From: Nocardioides sp. | GTDB taxonomy: Bacteria; Actinomycetota; Actinomycetes; Propionibacteriales; Nocardioidaceae | Length of the DNA: 64,000 nucleotides | Direction of reading: 5' to 3' | Assembly (NCBI GenBank): GCA_020636915.1 | Contig: JACJWV010000018.1 | Coordinates: 1-64,000, forward strand | In this document: positions 32,577-45,080 of the stretch, one piece after another | Position numbering within the stretch: the first letter of the stretch is position 1 | How the letters are laid out: every line of letters starts with the position of its first letter | Made by a program: the position numbers and the translations under genes | The notes under the pieces: model-generated | Database searches by the model: none | What the model saw: only the letters and a program-made list of their open reading frames with translations | What the model was told of the DNA's origin: nothing

Positions 32577-33652
32577 CGTCCCGCCACCACCCGGCCGCGC
32601 AGCACCACCGCGGCCGGCCGCAGCAGCACGGAGAGGTCCGCCAGCGGGTTCGCGTCGTAGACGACGAAGTCGGCCGGCGCCCCCTCGTCGAGCCCACCGT
32701 TCCAGCCCAGCCACTCCCGCGCCCGCCACGACGCCGCACCCAGCGCGTAGTCGGCTGGCAGCCCCATCGCCGCCATCGCGATGACCTCGCCGGCGATGTT
32801 GCCGTGCCGCGCGACGCCGCCGCCGTCGGAGCCGGCGTACAGCGCCACCCCGGCCTCGTACGCCGCCATCAGCGTGTCGCGGCGCCGCACGAACAGGTCG
32901 GTCATCGTCCGCGTGTAGTCGGGGTACCGGGTCCGCGCGCCGCTGGCGTGCTCGGGGAACTTGTCGGTCTGCATCACCGTCGGCACCAGCGCGATGCCGC
33001 GCTCGGCCATCGTCTCGACCTGGTCCCGGTGCAGCCCCGTCCCGTGCTCGACGCAGTCGATCCCGGCGTCGATCAGCCCTTGCAGGACCTCGTGACCGAA
33101 GCAGTGCGCGGTCACCTTCGCGCCGTGCTCGTGGGCGACCCGGATCGCCTCGGCGAACGCCTCCGGCGGGAACGACGGCCGCAGGTCGCCCTCCTCGCGG
33201 GAGATCCAGTCCCCGACGAGCTTGACCCACCCGTCGCCGCGCTGCGCCTCCTGCGCGACGTAGGTCGCCAGGTCCGCCGGCTCCACCTCGTGGGCGTAGC
33301 CGCGGATGTAGCGCTTCGTGCGCGCGATGTGCCGCCCGGCGCGGATCAGGCGGGGCAGGTCGTCGCGGTCGTGGACCCAGACCGTGTCGGCCGCCGACCC
33401 GCAGTCGCGGATCAGCAGGGCGCCTGCGTCACGGTCGGCGACCGCCTGCTGCTCGGTGGCCTCGTCGGAGATCGCGCCGTCGTCGTCGAGGCCGAGGTGG
33501 CAGTGCGCGTCGACCAGCCCCGGCACGATCCAGCCGTCCACGCCACCCGCGGCCCCGGCCACGGGGTCGAGGGTGACGCGGCCGTCGACGACGTACAGGG
33601 TGCGGGGCTCCCCGTCGGGCAGGACCGGGCCGGAGAAGCGCAGGGCGGGCAT
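32573..33652 (-). CDS. Metal-dependent amidohydrolase
   Basis: 359 residues. Amidohydrolase-superfamily TIM barrel: IVPGLVDAHCHLGLDDDG has the H-x-H metal motif, WVKLVGDWIS supplies the possible bridging Lys, VTAHCFGHEVLQ and CVEHGTGLH the later histidines, and LYAGSDGGG the final Asp. The small N- and C-terminal beta parts include the typical DFVVYDANPLADLSVL. The pattern suits imidazolonepropionase-like or prolidase-like hydrolases, but the substrate is not identifiable. The start is ATG 33652. Confidence 0.85.
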   Translation of the reverse strand: MPALRFSGPVLPDGEPRTLYVVDGRVTLDPVAGAAGGVDGWIVPGLVDAHCHLGLDDDGAISDEATEQQAVADRDAGALLIRDCGSAADTVWVHDRDDLPRLIRAGRHIARTKRYIRGYAHEVEPADLATYVAQEAQRGDGWVKLVGDWISREEGDLRPSFPPEAFAEAIRVAHEHGAKVTAHCFGHEVLQGLIDAGIDCVEHGTGLHRDQVETMAERGIALVPTVMQTDKFPEHASGARTRYPDYTRTMTDLFVRRRDTLMAAYEAGVALYAGSDGGGVARHGNIAGEVIAMAAMGLPADYALGAASWRAREWLGWNGGLDEGAPADFVVYDANPLADLSVLLRPAAVVLRGRVVAGR

Positions 33653-33681
33653 GCCCCGGACGCTACCGGCCCGGCCCGGCC

Positions 33682-35673
33682 TCAGTGGCCGTGACCGTGG
33701 TCGTGACCGTGACCCTGGCCGCGAGACATCAGCCCGAAGCCGTACGGGTAGAGGGGGTCGTAGTCGGTGTCGCCGACATTGATGGGCTCCTGGTCGACCG
33801 ACCGCGGCCAGGTCACCGGCAGCTTGCCGGTGAAGGGCCGCTTGCCGAGCAGGACGTCGGCCACCCCGGCGCCCTCGCTCCCGGGCAACCACGAGGCGAC
33901 GAGCGCGTCGGTCTGCTTCAGCAGGGCAGGCGGGATCACGACCGGGCGGCCGGAGACGACCAGGACGACGCACCGCGACGCCTGGGCGCAGACCGTCTCG
34001 ACCGCTCCCCTGTCGGCGGCGGAGAGCTCCATCGTCTGGGGCGGGCGCGGGACGTTGTGGTCGGCCGGGTCGTAGGCCCACTGCGGGCCACCGACGTCAC
34101 CGAAGCCCTCGGCGTACGGCGTCTCGCCGACGACCACGACACCGACCGACCGGTGCGGGACCGGCTTCGACGCGTCCTCGCTGTAGACAACCCTGCCGTG
34201 CGAGTCGTGCTCGATGCCGTCGAGGATCGTGGTCCCGGGGATCACGTTGGTCGAGCCGCCCTGCCAGGTCAGCGTCCAGCCACCGGCCTGGTTGCCGATG
34301 TTGTCGGCGTTGCTGCCCGCGACGTAGACGTCGGTGCGTGGCTTCATCGGCAGCGTCCGGTGCTCGTTGCGCAGCAGCACCTGGCTCTCCGCGGCCGCCC
34401 GTCGGGCGACCCGGTGGTGCGCCGGGCTGCCGACCTGGGAGAGGTGGCTGCGGTCGGTGAGCGGGTGCTCGAAGAGGCCGAGCTCGAACTTCGCGGTCAG
34501 GATCCGCGAGACCGCGTCGTCGATGCGGTCCTGCGAGACCGTGCCGTCCTCGACCAGGCCGGTGAGGGTGTCGATGAACTCGCGGTAGCCGGTCTCGCTG
34601 CCGGAGTAGGGCTCCATGAACATGTCGATGCCCGCGTTGACCGCGGTGGCCACCTGGTCGGCGTACGTGCCGGGCAGCTGCCGGATCCCCTGCCAGTCGG
34701 TGATGACGAAGCCGTCGAAGCCCATGTCGCCCTTGAGGACGTCGGTGATGAGCTCGTGGTTGGCGTGCATCTTCACCGCGTCGTCAGTGCTGCCGCCGTT
34801 GAAGTCCACGCTGGAGAAGGACGGCATGACCGAGCCGACATGGTGCTCCTGCACCGCCGGCCAGTACGGCGCGAGCGCGAGCCGGTCGAACTCGGCCCGG
34901 GTGACCTGGTCGATGCCCTGGTCGATCGGGTACGCGCCGGTGCCGGCCTTGGACTCGTCGTACGCCGTCAACCCGTCGCCGGCGAAGTGCTTGGCGGTCG
35001 CGAGGACCCGGTCGGCGTGGTCGAGCTGACCAGGCCGGCCCTGGAACCCGTCGATCGCGGTCTCCATCGACTCCACCAGCGAGGGCGTCTCCCCGAAGCT
35101 CTCGTAGGTGCGGCCCCAGCGGTCGTCGCGCGCGACGCACACGCAGGGCGCGAAGACCCACTGCGGGCCGGTCGCCCGGGTCTCCTCGGCGGTGATGTGC
35201 TCGACGCGCTCGACCAGCCGGGGGTCACGGGTCGCGCCGAGGCCGATGTTGTGGGGGAACACGGTCGCGCCGTGCAGGTTGCCGTGGCCGTGCACCGAGT
35301 CCACGCCGTACAGCAGCGGGATGCCGAGCGGGGTCGCCAGCGCGGCCTCCTGGAAGGTGTCGACCATGTCGGCCCAGGCCTTCGGCGTGTTGGGCGTCGG
35401 GACCGAGCCGCCGCCCGACAGCACGCTGCCGAGGTAGGCGTCGGTCACCTTGCCGGGGTCGTCGGCGACGTCGGCCCGCTCCGCCTGGGTCATCTGGCCG
35501 ACCTTCTCGGCCAGCGACATCCGGCCCAGGAGGTCGGCGACCCGGACCGCGGTGGGTTGGCTGGGGTCCTGGTACGGCGGCGGTGGGTCCTCACCGGCGG
35601 CGGGGGCCGTGGGTTGGAGCAGCGCGGCGGCGAGCGCACCGCCCGCGATCGTGACGAGTGCAGCACGGATCAT
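33682..35673 (-). CDS. Secreted glycoside hydrolase family 3 (beta-glucosidase-type) with His-rich C-terminus
   Basis: 663 residues. Signal peptide at residues 1-26 (TIAGGALAAALLQPTAPAAG). The N-terminal GH3 barrel has LLYGVDSVHGHGN, ATAKHFAGDG and the nucleophile Asp in DGFVITDWQGI near residue 325. The C-terminal domain has ESQVLLRNEHRTLPM, GWTLTWQGG and LPGSEGAGVADVLLG. The family cleaves terminal beta-glucosides or related sugars. The protein ends GQGHGHDHGHGH, an unusual natural His tail. AAGGAGA precedes the ATG. It is divergent from a ROK regulator that may control it. Confidence 0.92.
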   Translation of the reverse strand: MIRAALVTIAGGALAAALLQPTAPAAGEDPPPPYQDPSQPTAVRVADLLGRMSLAEKVGQMTQAERADVADDPGKVTDAYLGSVLSGGGSVPTPNTPKAWADMVDTFQEAALATPLGIPLLYGVDSVHGHGNLHGATVFPHNIGLGATRDPRLVERVEHITAEETRATGPQWVFAPCVCVARDDRWGRTYESFGETPSLVESMETAIDGFQGRPGQLDHADRVLATAKHFAGDGLTAYDESKAGTGAYPIDQGIDQVTRAEFDRLALAPYWPAVQEHHVGSVMPSFSSVDFNGGSTDDAVKMHANHELITDVLKGDMGFDGFVITDWQGIRQLPGTYADQVATAVNAGIDMFMEPYSGSETGYREFIDTLTGLVEDGTVSQDRIDDAVSRILTAKFELGLFEHPLTDRSHLSQVGSPAHHRVARRAAAESQVLLRNEHRTLPMKPRTDVYVAGSNADNIGNQAGGWTLTWQGGSTNVIPGTTILDGIEHDSHGRVVYSEDASKPVPHRSVGVVVVGETPYAEGFGDVGGPQWAYDPADHNVPRPPQTMELSAADRGAVETVCAQASRCVVLVVSGRPVVIPPALLKQTDALVASWLPGSEGAGVADVLLGKRPFTGKLPVTWPRSVDQEPINVGDTDYDPLYPYGFGLMSRGQGHGHDHGHGH

Positions 35674-35711
35674 GGGTCTCTCCTTGCCGAGATCAAGAAG
35701 CTGGTCGGGTC

Positions 35712-35741
35712 AACGTAGGAACGACGAATACTCCCGGTCAA
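35712..35741 (-). promoter_or_regulatory. Candidate promoter of the GH3 gene
   Basis: On the minus strand TTGACC (35736-35741) and TACGTT (35712-35717) are separated by 18 bases, and the -10 lies about 38 bases from the GH3 start. Overlap with the divergent ROK regulator's upstream region would allow joint control. Confidence 0.45.
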
Positions 35742-35808
35742 TGCGTAAAGATCGCCCGAAGGGTCGCTTTTTGTGCGGGACCCGGACAAACCGGCGTACG
35801 GTCGTGCC

Positions 35809-36972
35809 ATGCCGCACGGGAGCTCGCTGGAACGCCTGCGCGAGACCAACCGGCGCGCCATCACCACCCTCCTCGCCGCCGACGGCCCGATGAGCAGGGC
35901 CGACCTGGTGCGCGGGACGGGCCTGTCGCGCACGACCGTCTCGAGCCTGGTCGGCGACCTGATCGCCAGCGGCCACGTCGTCGAGACGACCGACCGCGGC
36001 CGCCCGCACAAGGGCGGCAGCGGCAGGCCACCGCTGCTCGTCGCGCTCACGGTGCCGGCCGGCGTCGTGGCGGGCGTCGACGTGGGCCACGGTCACGTCC
36101 GGGTCGCGGTCGCCGACCGGCGCGGCGGGGCGCTCGCCGAGCGGACCGACGGGATCGACGTCGATCCGGACGGTGCCGCGACGCTGGACCACGCGGCCCG
36201 CATGGTGCGCGAGGTGTCCGACGCCGCAGGGGTGCCCGCCGACGACCTCCGGGCGGTGGGCATGTGCGTGCCCGCGCCCCTGGACCGCCGCTCGGCGCGC
36301 CTGGGCACCGGCATCCTCCCGGGGTGGCGCGAGCTCTCCCCCGCCGAGGAGCTGCACCGACGGCTCGGGGTCCCGGTCTTCGCCGACAACGACGCCAACC
36401 TCGGCGCGCTCGCCGAGGTCGGTCACGGTGCCGCCAAGGGCTCGACCGACGTCATCTACGTCAAGGTCGCCAGCGGGCTCGGCGCCGGCATCGTCCTCGG
36501 CGGCCGCCTCCACCGGGGCACGACCGGGATCGCCGGCGAGCTGGGGCACGTGCAGGTGGTCGAGGACGGCCAGGTGTGCCGCTGCGGCAACCGCGGCTGC
36601 CTCGAGACCCTGGTGTCGGCGTCCCGGCTGATGAGCGTCCTGCAGCCGGCGTACGACGGCGAGCTGTCGGTCGAGCGGGCGCTGGCCCTCGAGGAGGACG
36701 GCGACGCCGGGGTCCGGCGGGTCTTCTCCGACGCGGGCCTGGCGATCGGCCGCGCGCTGGCCGACCTGTGCAACAGCCTCAACCCCGAGGTGCTGGTCGT
36801 CGGCGGGTCGCTGGGGGCGTCCCCCTCGCTCCGCGACGCCATCCGCAGCGCCGTGGACCGCTACGCCCAGCCCGACACCGCCGCGGCGCTCCGCGTGGTG
36901 GCCGGGCAGCTCGGCAAGCGCGCCCCGGTCGTCGGCGCGGTGTCGCTGGCGAACGCCCGGGTGGGGGTCTGA
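35809..36972 (+). CDS. ROK-family transcriptional regulator
   Basis: 387 residues. An N-terminal winged helix-turn-helix (residues about 15-65, MSRADLVRGTGLSRTTVSSL) is joined to a sugar-kinase-like ROK domain: VAGVDVGHGHVRVAVADRRG, FADNDANLGALAEV, GIAGELGHVQV and the zinc motif CRCGNRGCLETL near residue 257. Such repressors are released by a sugar or phosphosugar. The neighbouring divergent GH3 gene is the natural target, by inference. The ATG at 35809 gives MPHGSSLERLRETN, where family members begin. Confidence 0.92.
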   Translation: MPHGSSLERLRETNRRAITTLLAADGPMSRADLVRGTGLSRTTVSSLVGDLIASGHVVETTDRGRPHKGGSGRPPLLVALTVPAGVVAGVDVGHGHVRVAVADRRGGALAERTDGIDVDPDGAATLDHAARMVREVSDAAGVPADDLRAVGMCVPAPLDRRSARLGTGILPGWRELSPAEELHRRLGVPVFADNDANLGALAEVGHGAAKGSTDVIYVKVASGLGAGIVLGGRLHRGTTGIAGELGHVQVVEDGQVCRCGNRGCLETLVSASRLMSVLQPAYDGELSVERALALEEDGDAGVRRVFSDAGLAIGRALADLCNSLNPEVLVVGGSLGASPSLRDAIRSAVDRYAQPDTAAALRVVAGQLGKRAPVVGAVSLANARVGV

Positions 36973-37050
36973 AGCTGTAACGCCGTGTTACGTCGTGTAC
37001 CCACCCTGTTGGAACGGGGTGGGTACAAGCTGTAACAGGGCGTTACAGCT
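36972..37050. terminator. Triple-hairpin bidirectional terminator between the ROK and NYN genes
   Basis: The central stem GTACCCACCC/GGGTGGGTAC (36997-37006 with 37017-37026) is flanked by two copies of AAGCTGTAAC (36972-36981 and 37027-37036). Each flank forms its own hairpin, the right one AGCTGTAAC-5-GTTACAGCT, which includes the NYN gene's TAA. Position between convergent genes fits a two-way terminator. Confidence 0.65.
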
Positions 37051-37408
37051 GGTCGAGCAGCCAGGACGGGCTCAGCGACAGGGCGCCGGCGCCCTCGACC
37101 CGGGCCTGCAGCATCCGGTCCGCGGTGACGACCGTGGCCCGACGACCCCGGACGGCGGCCAGCTTGGCCTGCGAGAGGATCGTGTCGTCCCCGGCGCCGG
37201 GGGCGTGCACGGTGCGGACGTGACCGTCCTGCCCGACCCGGACCCCACCCCGGGCCTGGCCCTCGAGCACGAGCACCACCTCGTCGTAGGGCAGGTCGGC
37301 GACCATCAGCTGCTCGTGCAGCCGCCGGGTGGCCCCGGCGCGGTCCTTCCACCAGCCGTCCGGGCGGCTGCCGACGACGTTCGCGGCGTCGATGATGAGG
37401 GTGGTCAC
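37043..37408 (-). CDS. NYN/PIN-like domain protein
   Basis: 121 residues. The fold pattern TLIIDAANVVGSRPDGWWKD at the N-terminus, VVLVLEGQARGG in the middle and a late ATVVTADRMLQARV supplies the spaced acidic residues of NYN/PIN-type nucleases. It could cut RNA, but activity is unproven. Its ATG overlaps the ffh stop as ATGA, so it is co-translated with the signal recognition particle GTPase. The stop codon lies in a terminator hairpin. Confidence 0.75.
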   Translation of the reverse strand: MTTLIIDAANVVGSRPDGWWKDRAGATRRLHEQLMVADLPYDEVVLVLEGQARGGVRVGQDGHVRTVHAPGAGDDTILSQAKLAAVRGRRATVVTADRMLQARVEGAGALSLSPSWLLDQL

Positions 37409-38979
37409 TTCAGGTACTTCGAGAAGTCCTTCGGCAGGTCGAGCGCCGCCGCAGCCTTCTCGTAGTCGATCTGTTCCTCACCGGCGGGCCGCCCGAAGGG
37501 GTTGGCTCCGGCGGCCGCGGCCCTGTCCTTCTCGGCCGCGGCCTGCTGCGCGGCCTTGGCGGGGTTGCCGGAGACCCGACGCCCCTTGGCCTTCTTCGGC
37601 GCCTGCTTGGCCCTCGACCGCTTGCCGCCCATCCCCGGCATCCCCGGCATGCCGGGCATCCCCGGCATCCCGCCGCCCTTGGCCAGCGACTGCATCATCT
37701 TGCGAGCCTCGAAGAACCGGTCGACGAGCTGGTTGACGTCGGAGACCTGGCGGCCCGAGCCGCGGGCGATCCGCGCCCGGCGGGAGCCGTCGATCAGCTT
37801 GGGGTTGGCCCGCTCGGCCGGCGTCATCGACTGGATGATCGCCTGGATCCGGTCGATCTCGCGCTCGTCGAAGTTCTCCAGCTGCTCGCGGAACTGGCCC
37901 ATCCCGGGCAGCATCCCCATGATCTTCGACATCGAGCCGAGCTTGCGGACCTGCTGCATCTGCTCGAGGAAGTCGTCGAGGGTGAACTCGCCGCCCTGGC
38001 CGCTGAGCTTGGCCGCCGCCTTGGCCGCCTGCTCGGCGTCGAAGGTCTTCTCCGCCTGCTCGATCAGGGTGAGCACGTCACCCATGTCGAGGATGCGCGA
38101 GGCCATCCGGTCGGGGTGGAAGAGGTCGAAGTCGGTGAGCTTCTCGCCGGCCGACGCGAACATCACCGGCTTGCCGGTGATCGACGCGATGGAGAGCGCA
38201 GCGCCGCCGCGGGCGTCGCCGTCGAGCTTGGTGAGGACGACGCCGTCGTACCCGACACCGTCGAGGAAGGCCTGCGCGGTCGTGACCGCGTCCTGGCCGA
38301 TCATCGCGTCGACGACGAAGAGCACCTCGTCGGGCTGCACGGCGTCGCGGATGTCCGCGGCCTGCTGCATCATCTCGGCGTCGACGCCGAGGCGGCCCGC
38401 TGTGTCGACGATGACGACGTCGTGCAGCGTGCGCTTGGCCTCCTCGATCGAGGCCCGCGCGACGCCGACCGGGTCGCCCACGCCGTTCCCGGGCTCCGGG
38501 GCGAAGACGGTGACGCCCGCGCGCTCCCCGTTGACCTGCAGCTGGTTGACCGCGTTCGGGCGCTGGAGGTCGGCGGCGACGAGCATCGGGCTCTTGCCCT
38601 GGCCCTTGAGCCAGAGGGCCAGCTTCGCCGCCAGGGTCGTCTTGCCGGCTCCTTGGAGGCCGGCGAGCATGATGACGGTCGGGCCGCTCTTGGCGTACCG
38701 CAGCCGGCGGGTCTCGCCGCCGAGGATGTTGACGAGCTCCTCGTCGACGATCTTGACGACCTGCTGGGCGGGGTTCAGCGCCTGGCTGACCTCCTCGCCG
38801 CGAGCGCGCTCCTTGACGGCGGCGACGAACTCCTTGACGACGGGCAGGGCGACGTCGGCCTCGAGCAGCGCGATGCGGATCTCGCGCGCGGTGGCGTCGA
38901 TGTCGGCCTCGGAGAGCCGACCCTTGCCGCGGAGGTTCTTGAAGGTGTCGGCGAGCCGGTCGGAGAGTGTGGCGAACAA
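37405..38979 (-). CDS. ffh: Signal recognition particle protein Ffh
   Basis: 524 residues. N domain (ATLSDRLADTFKNLRGKG), then the GTPase: LAGLQGAGKTTLAAKLA (107-121), VDTAGRLGVD, VVLTKLDGDARGGAALSI. The Met-rich M domain has GMLPGMGQFREQLENF and the RNA-binding block NPKLIDGSRRARIARGSG. It ends in a low-complexity tail that includes the repeat GMPGMPGMPGMPGMG. Ffh with 4.5S RNA brings nascent membrane proteins to FtsY, whose gene is 6 kb away. Typical bacterial Ffh is about 450 residues, so the tail is an addition. Confidence 0.97.
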   Translation of the reverse strand: MFATLSDRLADTFKNLRGKGRLSEADIDATAREIRIALLEADVALPVVKEFVAAVKERARGEEVSQALNPAQQVVKIVDEELVNILGGETRRLRYAKSGPTVIMLAGLQGAGKTTLAAKLALWLKGQGKSPMLVAADLQRPNAVNQLQVNGERAGVTVFAPEPGNGVGDPVGVARASIEEAKRTLHDVVIVDTAGRLGVDAEMMQQAADIRDAVQPDEVLFVVDAMIGQDAVTTAQAFLDGVGYDGVVLTKLDGDARGGAALSIASITGKPVMFASAGEKLTDFDLFHPDRMASRILDMGDVLTLIEQAEKTFDAEQAAKAAAKLSGQGGEFTLDDFLEQMQQVRKLGSMSKIMGMLPGMGQFREQLENFDEREIDRIQAIIQSMTPAERANPKLIDGSRRARIARGSGRQVSDVNQLVDRFFEARKMMQSLAKGGGMPGMPGMPGMPGMGGKRSRAKQAPKKAKGRRVSGNPAKAAQQAAAEKDRAAAAGANPFGRPAGEEQIDYEKAAAALDLPKDFSKYLK

Positions 38980-39017
38980 ATGAGTCCCTCAGCAGTCGTA
39001 CGGAGCGTCAGGCAAGA

Positions 39018-41291
39018 CTAACCGGCCCCGGAGGGTGACCCCGAAAGCGCGGTCGACTGCGGCGGCTGGCCGGGCCCCGCGCCCGACAGCGCGGCCCGGA
39101 CCGCGTGGGCCGCCTCGGCCGCGCGTGCGTCGCCCAGCGCACCGGCCGACGCCTCCTGCAGGTAGAAGACGTCGACGGCCTGGGGCCCCAGCGTGTCGAC
39201 GTGCGCGGAGCGGACCGCGACGTCGAGCGCCGCCAGCGCGGCACACACCTGGTAGACCACGCCCGGGCGGTCGGCGGTCCGCACCTCCAGCACGGTCGCC
39301 TGGTCCGACGCCTCGGGGCGTACGGCGACCGCCGGCTCGAGTGTGGACGGCCCCCCGGTCCGCAGCCGCCGGGCGACATCGACGCGGCCCTCGACGACCG
39401 CGTCGTAGCGCTGTCGCAGGACGCCGGGGTCCACCTGCGTCTCGGCGAGCTCCCACACCGAGACGCCGTGGTGCTCCTGCGACCAGGCGCGGGCCGCCCG
39501 CACCGGCAGCCGGGCGAGGGCGAAGGTCGCGGCGAGGTCGGCCAGCAGGCCCACCCGGTCCGGGGCGATGACGGTGACCCGCGAGCCGTCCACGGCGGGA
39601 GCGACCTCGATCGACACCGCGCCCGCGCGGACCGCGGCCGGCAGCGCGACGTCGTCGGTCACCACCGGTGGGAGCGGCGCGCCGCTGCCCAGCGCTGCCC
39701 GCGCTCGCCGGGCGAGGTCCCGGATCAGCCCGGACCGCCAGGAGGACCAGGCCTTCGGCGCCGTCGCCCGGGCGTCGGCCTCGGTGAGCGCGAGCAGGAG
39801 GTCGAGCGTCTCGACGGTCTCCAGCCGGCTGACGACCAGGTCGACCGTCGCGGGATCGTCGGGGTCGCGGGTGGTCGCCGTCTCGGCGAGCAGCAGGTGC
39901 CAGCGCACCAGGCGGGCGACCAGGTCGACGGCGTCGGGTGCGAAGCCGAGCCGCTCGGCGATCCTGCGCGCGATCGGCTCCCCCGCCACGCTGTGCTCGG
40001 TCAGGCTGCCCTTGCCGATGTCGTGGAGGAGCGCGGCGACCATGAGCACGTCGGGCCGCGCCACGTGGCGGATCAGCGACGACGCCTCCACGCAGGTCTC
40101 CACGACGTGCCGGTCGACGGTGAACCGGTGGATGGCCGAGGCGTGCGGGAGCAGCCGGATCCGCTCCCACTCCGGGAGGATCCCGTGCAGGGCGCCGGTC
40201 TCCTCGAGGGTCTCCCACACGCCCCGCAGTCCGCGACCGGAGGCGAGGAGCCGCACCAGGAGCTGCCGCGCCTCGGTCGGCCACGGCTCGGCCAGGGGCG
40301 CGGTCTCCCGCGCCAGGCGGGCCGCGGTCGGCGGTGCGAGCACCGCGTCGTGCTCGGCCGCGGCCGCGGCCGCGCGCAGGAGCAGCAGCGGGTCCTCGGC
40401 CGGGCGGGCCGTGCGGGCGAGCACGACCTCCCCCGCGGACAGCGCCACGCCCGGCGCGAGCGGGGCCATCGGTGGCCGGCGGGGTCCGCGCAGCGACGCG
40501 GGCTCGGCCAGGACGGCGTCGACGCGCCGCCAGGTCAGGTGCGAGATGTGCGCGATCCGGCGCCCGAGCTCGCGGACGTGGACCTGGGCGGCGCGCGCGT
40601 CGTCGAGGTCCAGCCGGTGCGCGACCTCGCTCCAGAGCTCGGGCGCGACCCGGTCGGTCGGGCGGCCGGCCGCCTCCTGGACGGCGTCGCGCACGTCGAG
40701 GAGCGCGACCCGGCCCCGCTCCAGCTCCACGTGCGGTACGTCGACCAGCCAGGTCGCGACCAGGGCCTTGAGGACGGTCGCGTCCCGGATGCCGCCCTCG
40801 GCCTCCTTCAGGTCCGGGACCGACAGGTGGGCGAGCTCCCCCACCCGCTCGTGACGGGAGCGGACCAGGTCCCGCAACGCCGGCAGCCGGTCCCGCGAGC
40901 CACGCCGCCAGTGCGCCAGCATCGTCGTGCGCAGCCGGAGCGTCAGGTTCGGGTCACCGGCCAGGTGACGGACGTCGAGCAGCCCCAGCGCCACCTTGAG
41001 GTCGGTGTCGGCCGCGCCGACCATCTCCGGCATCGTCCGCACGGAGTGGTCGAGCTTGGTCCCCGAGTCCCACAACGGGTACCAGACCTGCCGGGCGACC
41101 TCACCGACGTCCACGCCCTCGTCGGAGACGAGCACGACGTCGAGGTCGGAGCACGGCGCCAGCTCGGCGCGGCCGTAGCCGCCCACCGCCACCAGCGCCG
41201 CTCCGACGTCCGGGCCGCCGCTGGCGGTGTAGGCCCGGGCGCACAGCGCGTCCGCCTCGGCGGCGCGTCGCGCGCGGTCGGCCGAGGTCAT
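39018..41291 (-). CDS. glnD: PII uridylyltransferase/uridylyl-removing enzyme GlnD
   Basis: 757 residues. Nucleotidyltransferase domain: LVAVGGYGRAELAPCSDLDV, with the GG...DxD metal motif. The HD domain for uridylyl removal has VLMVAALLHDIGKGSLTEHS. Two C-terminal ACT domains follow (VIAPDRVGLLADLAATFAL; RTADRPGVVYQVCAAL), which sense glutamine. In actinobacteria GlnD may adenylylate rather than uridylylate the PII proteins encoded just upstream. The ATG at 41291 is preferred over an in-frame GTG at 41342 that would overlap glnK; it has AGGGA upstream. Confidence 0.93.
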   Translation of the reverse strand: MTSADRARRAAEADALCARAYTASGGPDVGAALVAVGGYGRAELAPCSDLDVVLVSDEGVDVGEVARQVWYPLWDSGTKLDHSVRTMPEMVGAADTDLKVALGLLDVRHLAGDPNLTLRLRTTMLAHWRRGSRDRLPALRDLVRSRHERVGELAHLSVPDLKEAEGGIRDATVLKALVATWLVDVPHVELERGRVALLDVRDAVQEAAGRPTDRVAPELWSEVAHRLDLDDARAAQVHVRELGRRIAHISHLTWRRVDAVLAEPASLRGPRRPPMAPLAPGVALSAGEVVLARTARPAEDPLLLLRAAAAAAEHDAVLAPPTAARLARETAPLAEPWPTEARQLLVRLLASGRGLRGVWETLEETGALHGILPEWERIRLLPHASAIHRFTVDRHVVETCVEASSLIRHVARPDVLMVAALLHDIGKGSLTEHSVAGEPIARRIAERLGFAPDAVDLVARLVRWHLLLAETATTRDPDDPATVDLVVSRLETVETLDLLLALTEADARATAPKAWSSWRSGLIRDLARRARAALGSGAPLPPVVTDDVALPAAVRAGAVSIEVAPAVDGSRVTVIAPDRVGLLADLAATFALARLPVRAARAWSQEHHGVSVWELAETQVDPGVLRQRYDAVVEGRVDVARRLRTGGPSTLEPAVAVRPEASDQATVLEVRTADRPGVVYQVCAALAALDVAVRSAHVDTLGPQAVDVFYLQEASAGALGDARAAEAAHAVRAALSGAGPGQPPQSTALSGSPSGAG

Positions 41292-41316
41292 GCGGGATCC
41301 CTGCGCAGTGGCGTGC

Positions 41317-43094
<1,778 letters not shown>

Positions 43095-43108
43095 CCTCGC
43101 GACCGGCT

Positions 43109-43147
43109 GTTACACGCGTCCTCCGCCATTGTTTCGTCCGTGTTAAC
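43109..43147 (-). promoter_or_regulatory. GlnR-type binding site upstream of amt copy 1
   Basis: On the minus strand TTAAC-6-GAAAC is followed 17 bases later by GTAAC. This matches three of the four half-sites of the actinobacterial GlnR box (gTnAC-n6-GaAAC repeated at 11-bp steps) in exact register, 15-53 bases before the start codon. GlnR control of ammonium transport is known in the phylum; binding here is inferred. Confidence 0.55.
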
Positions 43148-43169
43148 GAGCGTGTCCCGTCGGCGGACA

Positions 43170-43206
43170 CCGCGGCCCGGCCCCTGCGTGAGGGGCCGGG
43201 CCGCGG
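43170..43206 (-). terminator. Strong GC hairpin after glnK copy 2
   Basis: CCGCGGCCCGGCCCC and its exact complement form a perfect 15-bp stem with a seven-base loop, 18 bases after the glnK copy 2 stop on the minus strand. There is no U-tract, as is common in actinobacteria. Confidence 0.75.
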
Positions 43207-43223
43207 GCGGTTCACCGGGATGG

Positions 43224-44878
<1,655 letters not shown>

Positions 44879-45029
44879 TGAACCTCCAGGGATCACATCT
44901 CGGGAGGGCGATCGCGGCCACGACTGCGCTGTCGGCTCCGGGTCCGCCCCATTGAGGTAGACCTTCGGCCGAGGAGGTTTCAGCCCTCGCCGTCACGTGT
45001 TGCGGCCGTGCAACGAGTTCCCGCCCGGT

Positions 45030-45045
45030 GTTACTTCGGCGTTAC
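45030..45045 (-). promoter_or_regulatory. Partial GlnR-like motif upstream of amt copy 2
   Basis: GTAAC-6-GTAAC on the minus strand fits one half of a GlnR box (second element GaAAC read as GTAAC). The second half was not found in register. It lies about 150 bases from the start codon, far for a repressor but acceptable for an activator. Confidence 0.35.
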
Positions 45046-45080
45046 GCCAGCCTCAAGCCCGCGGCCCGCTGGGCGGGACG

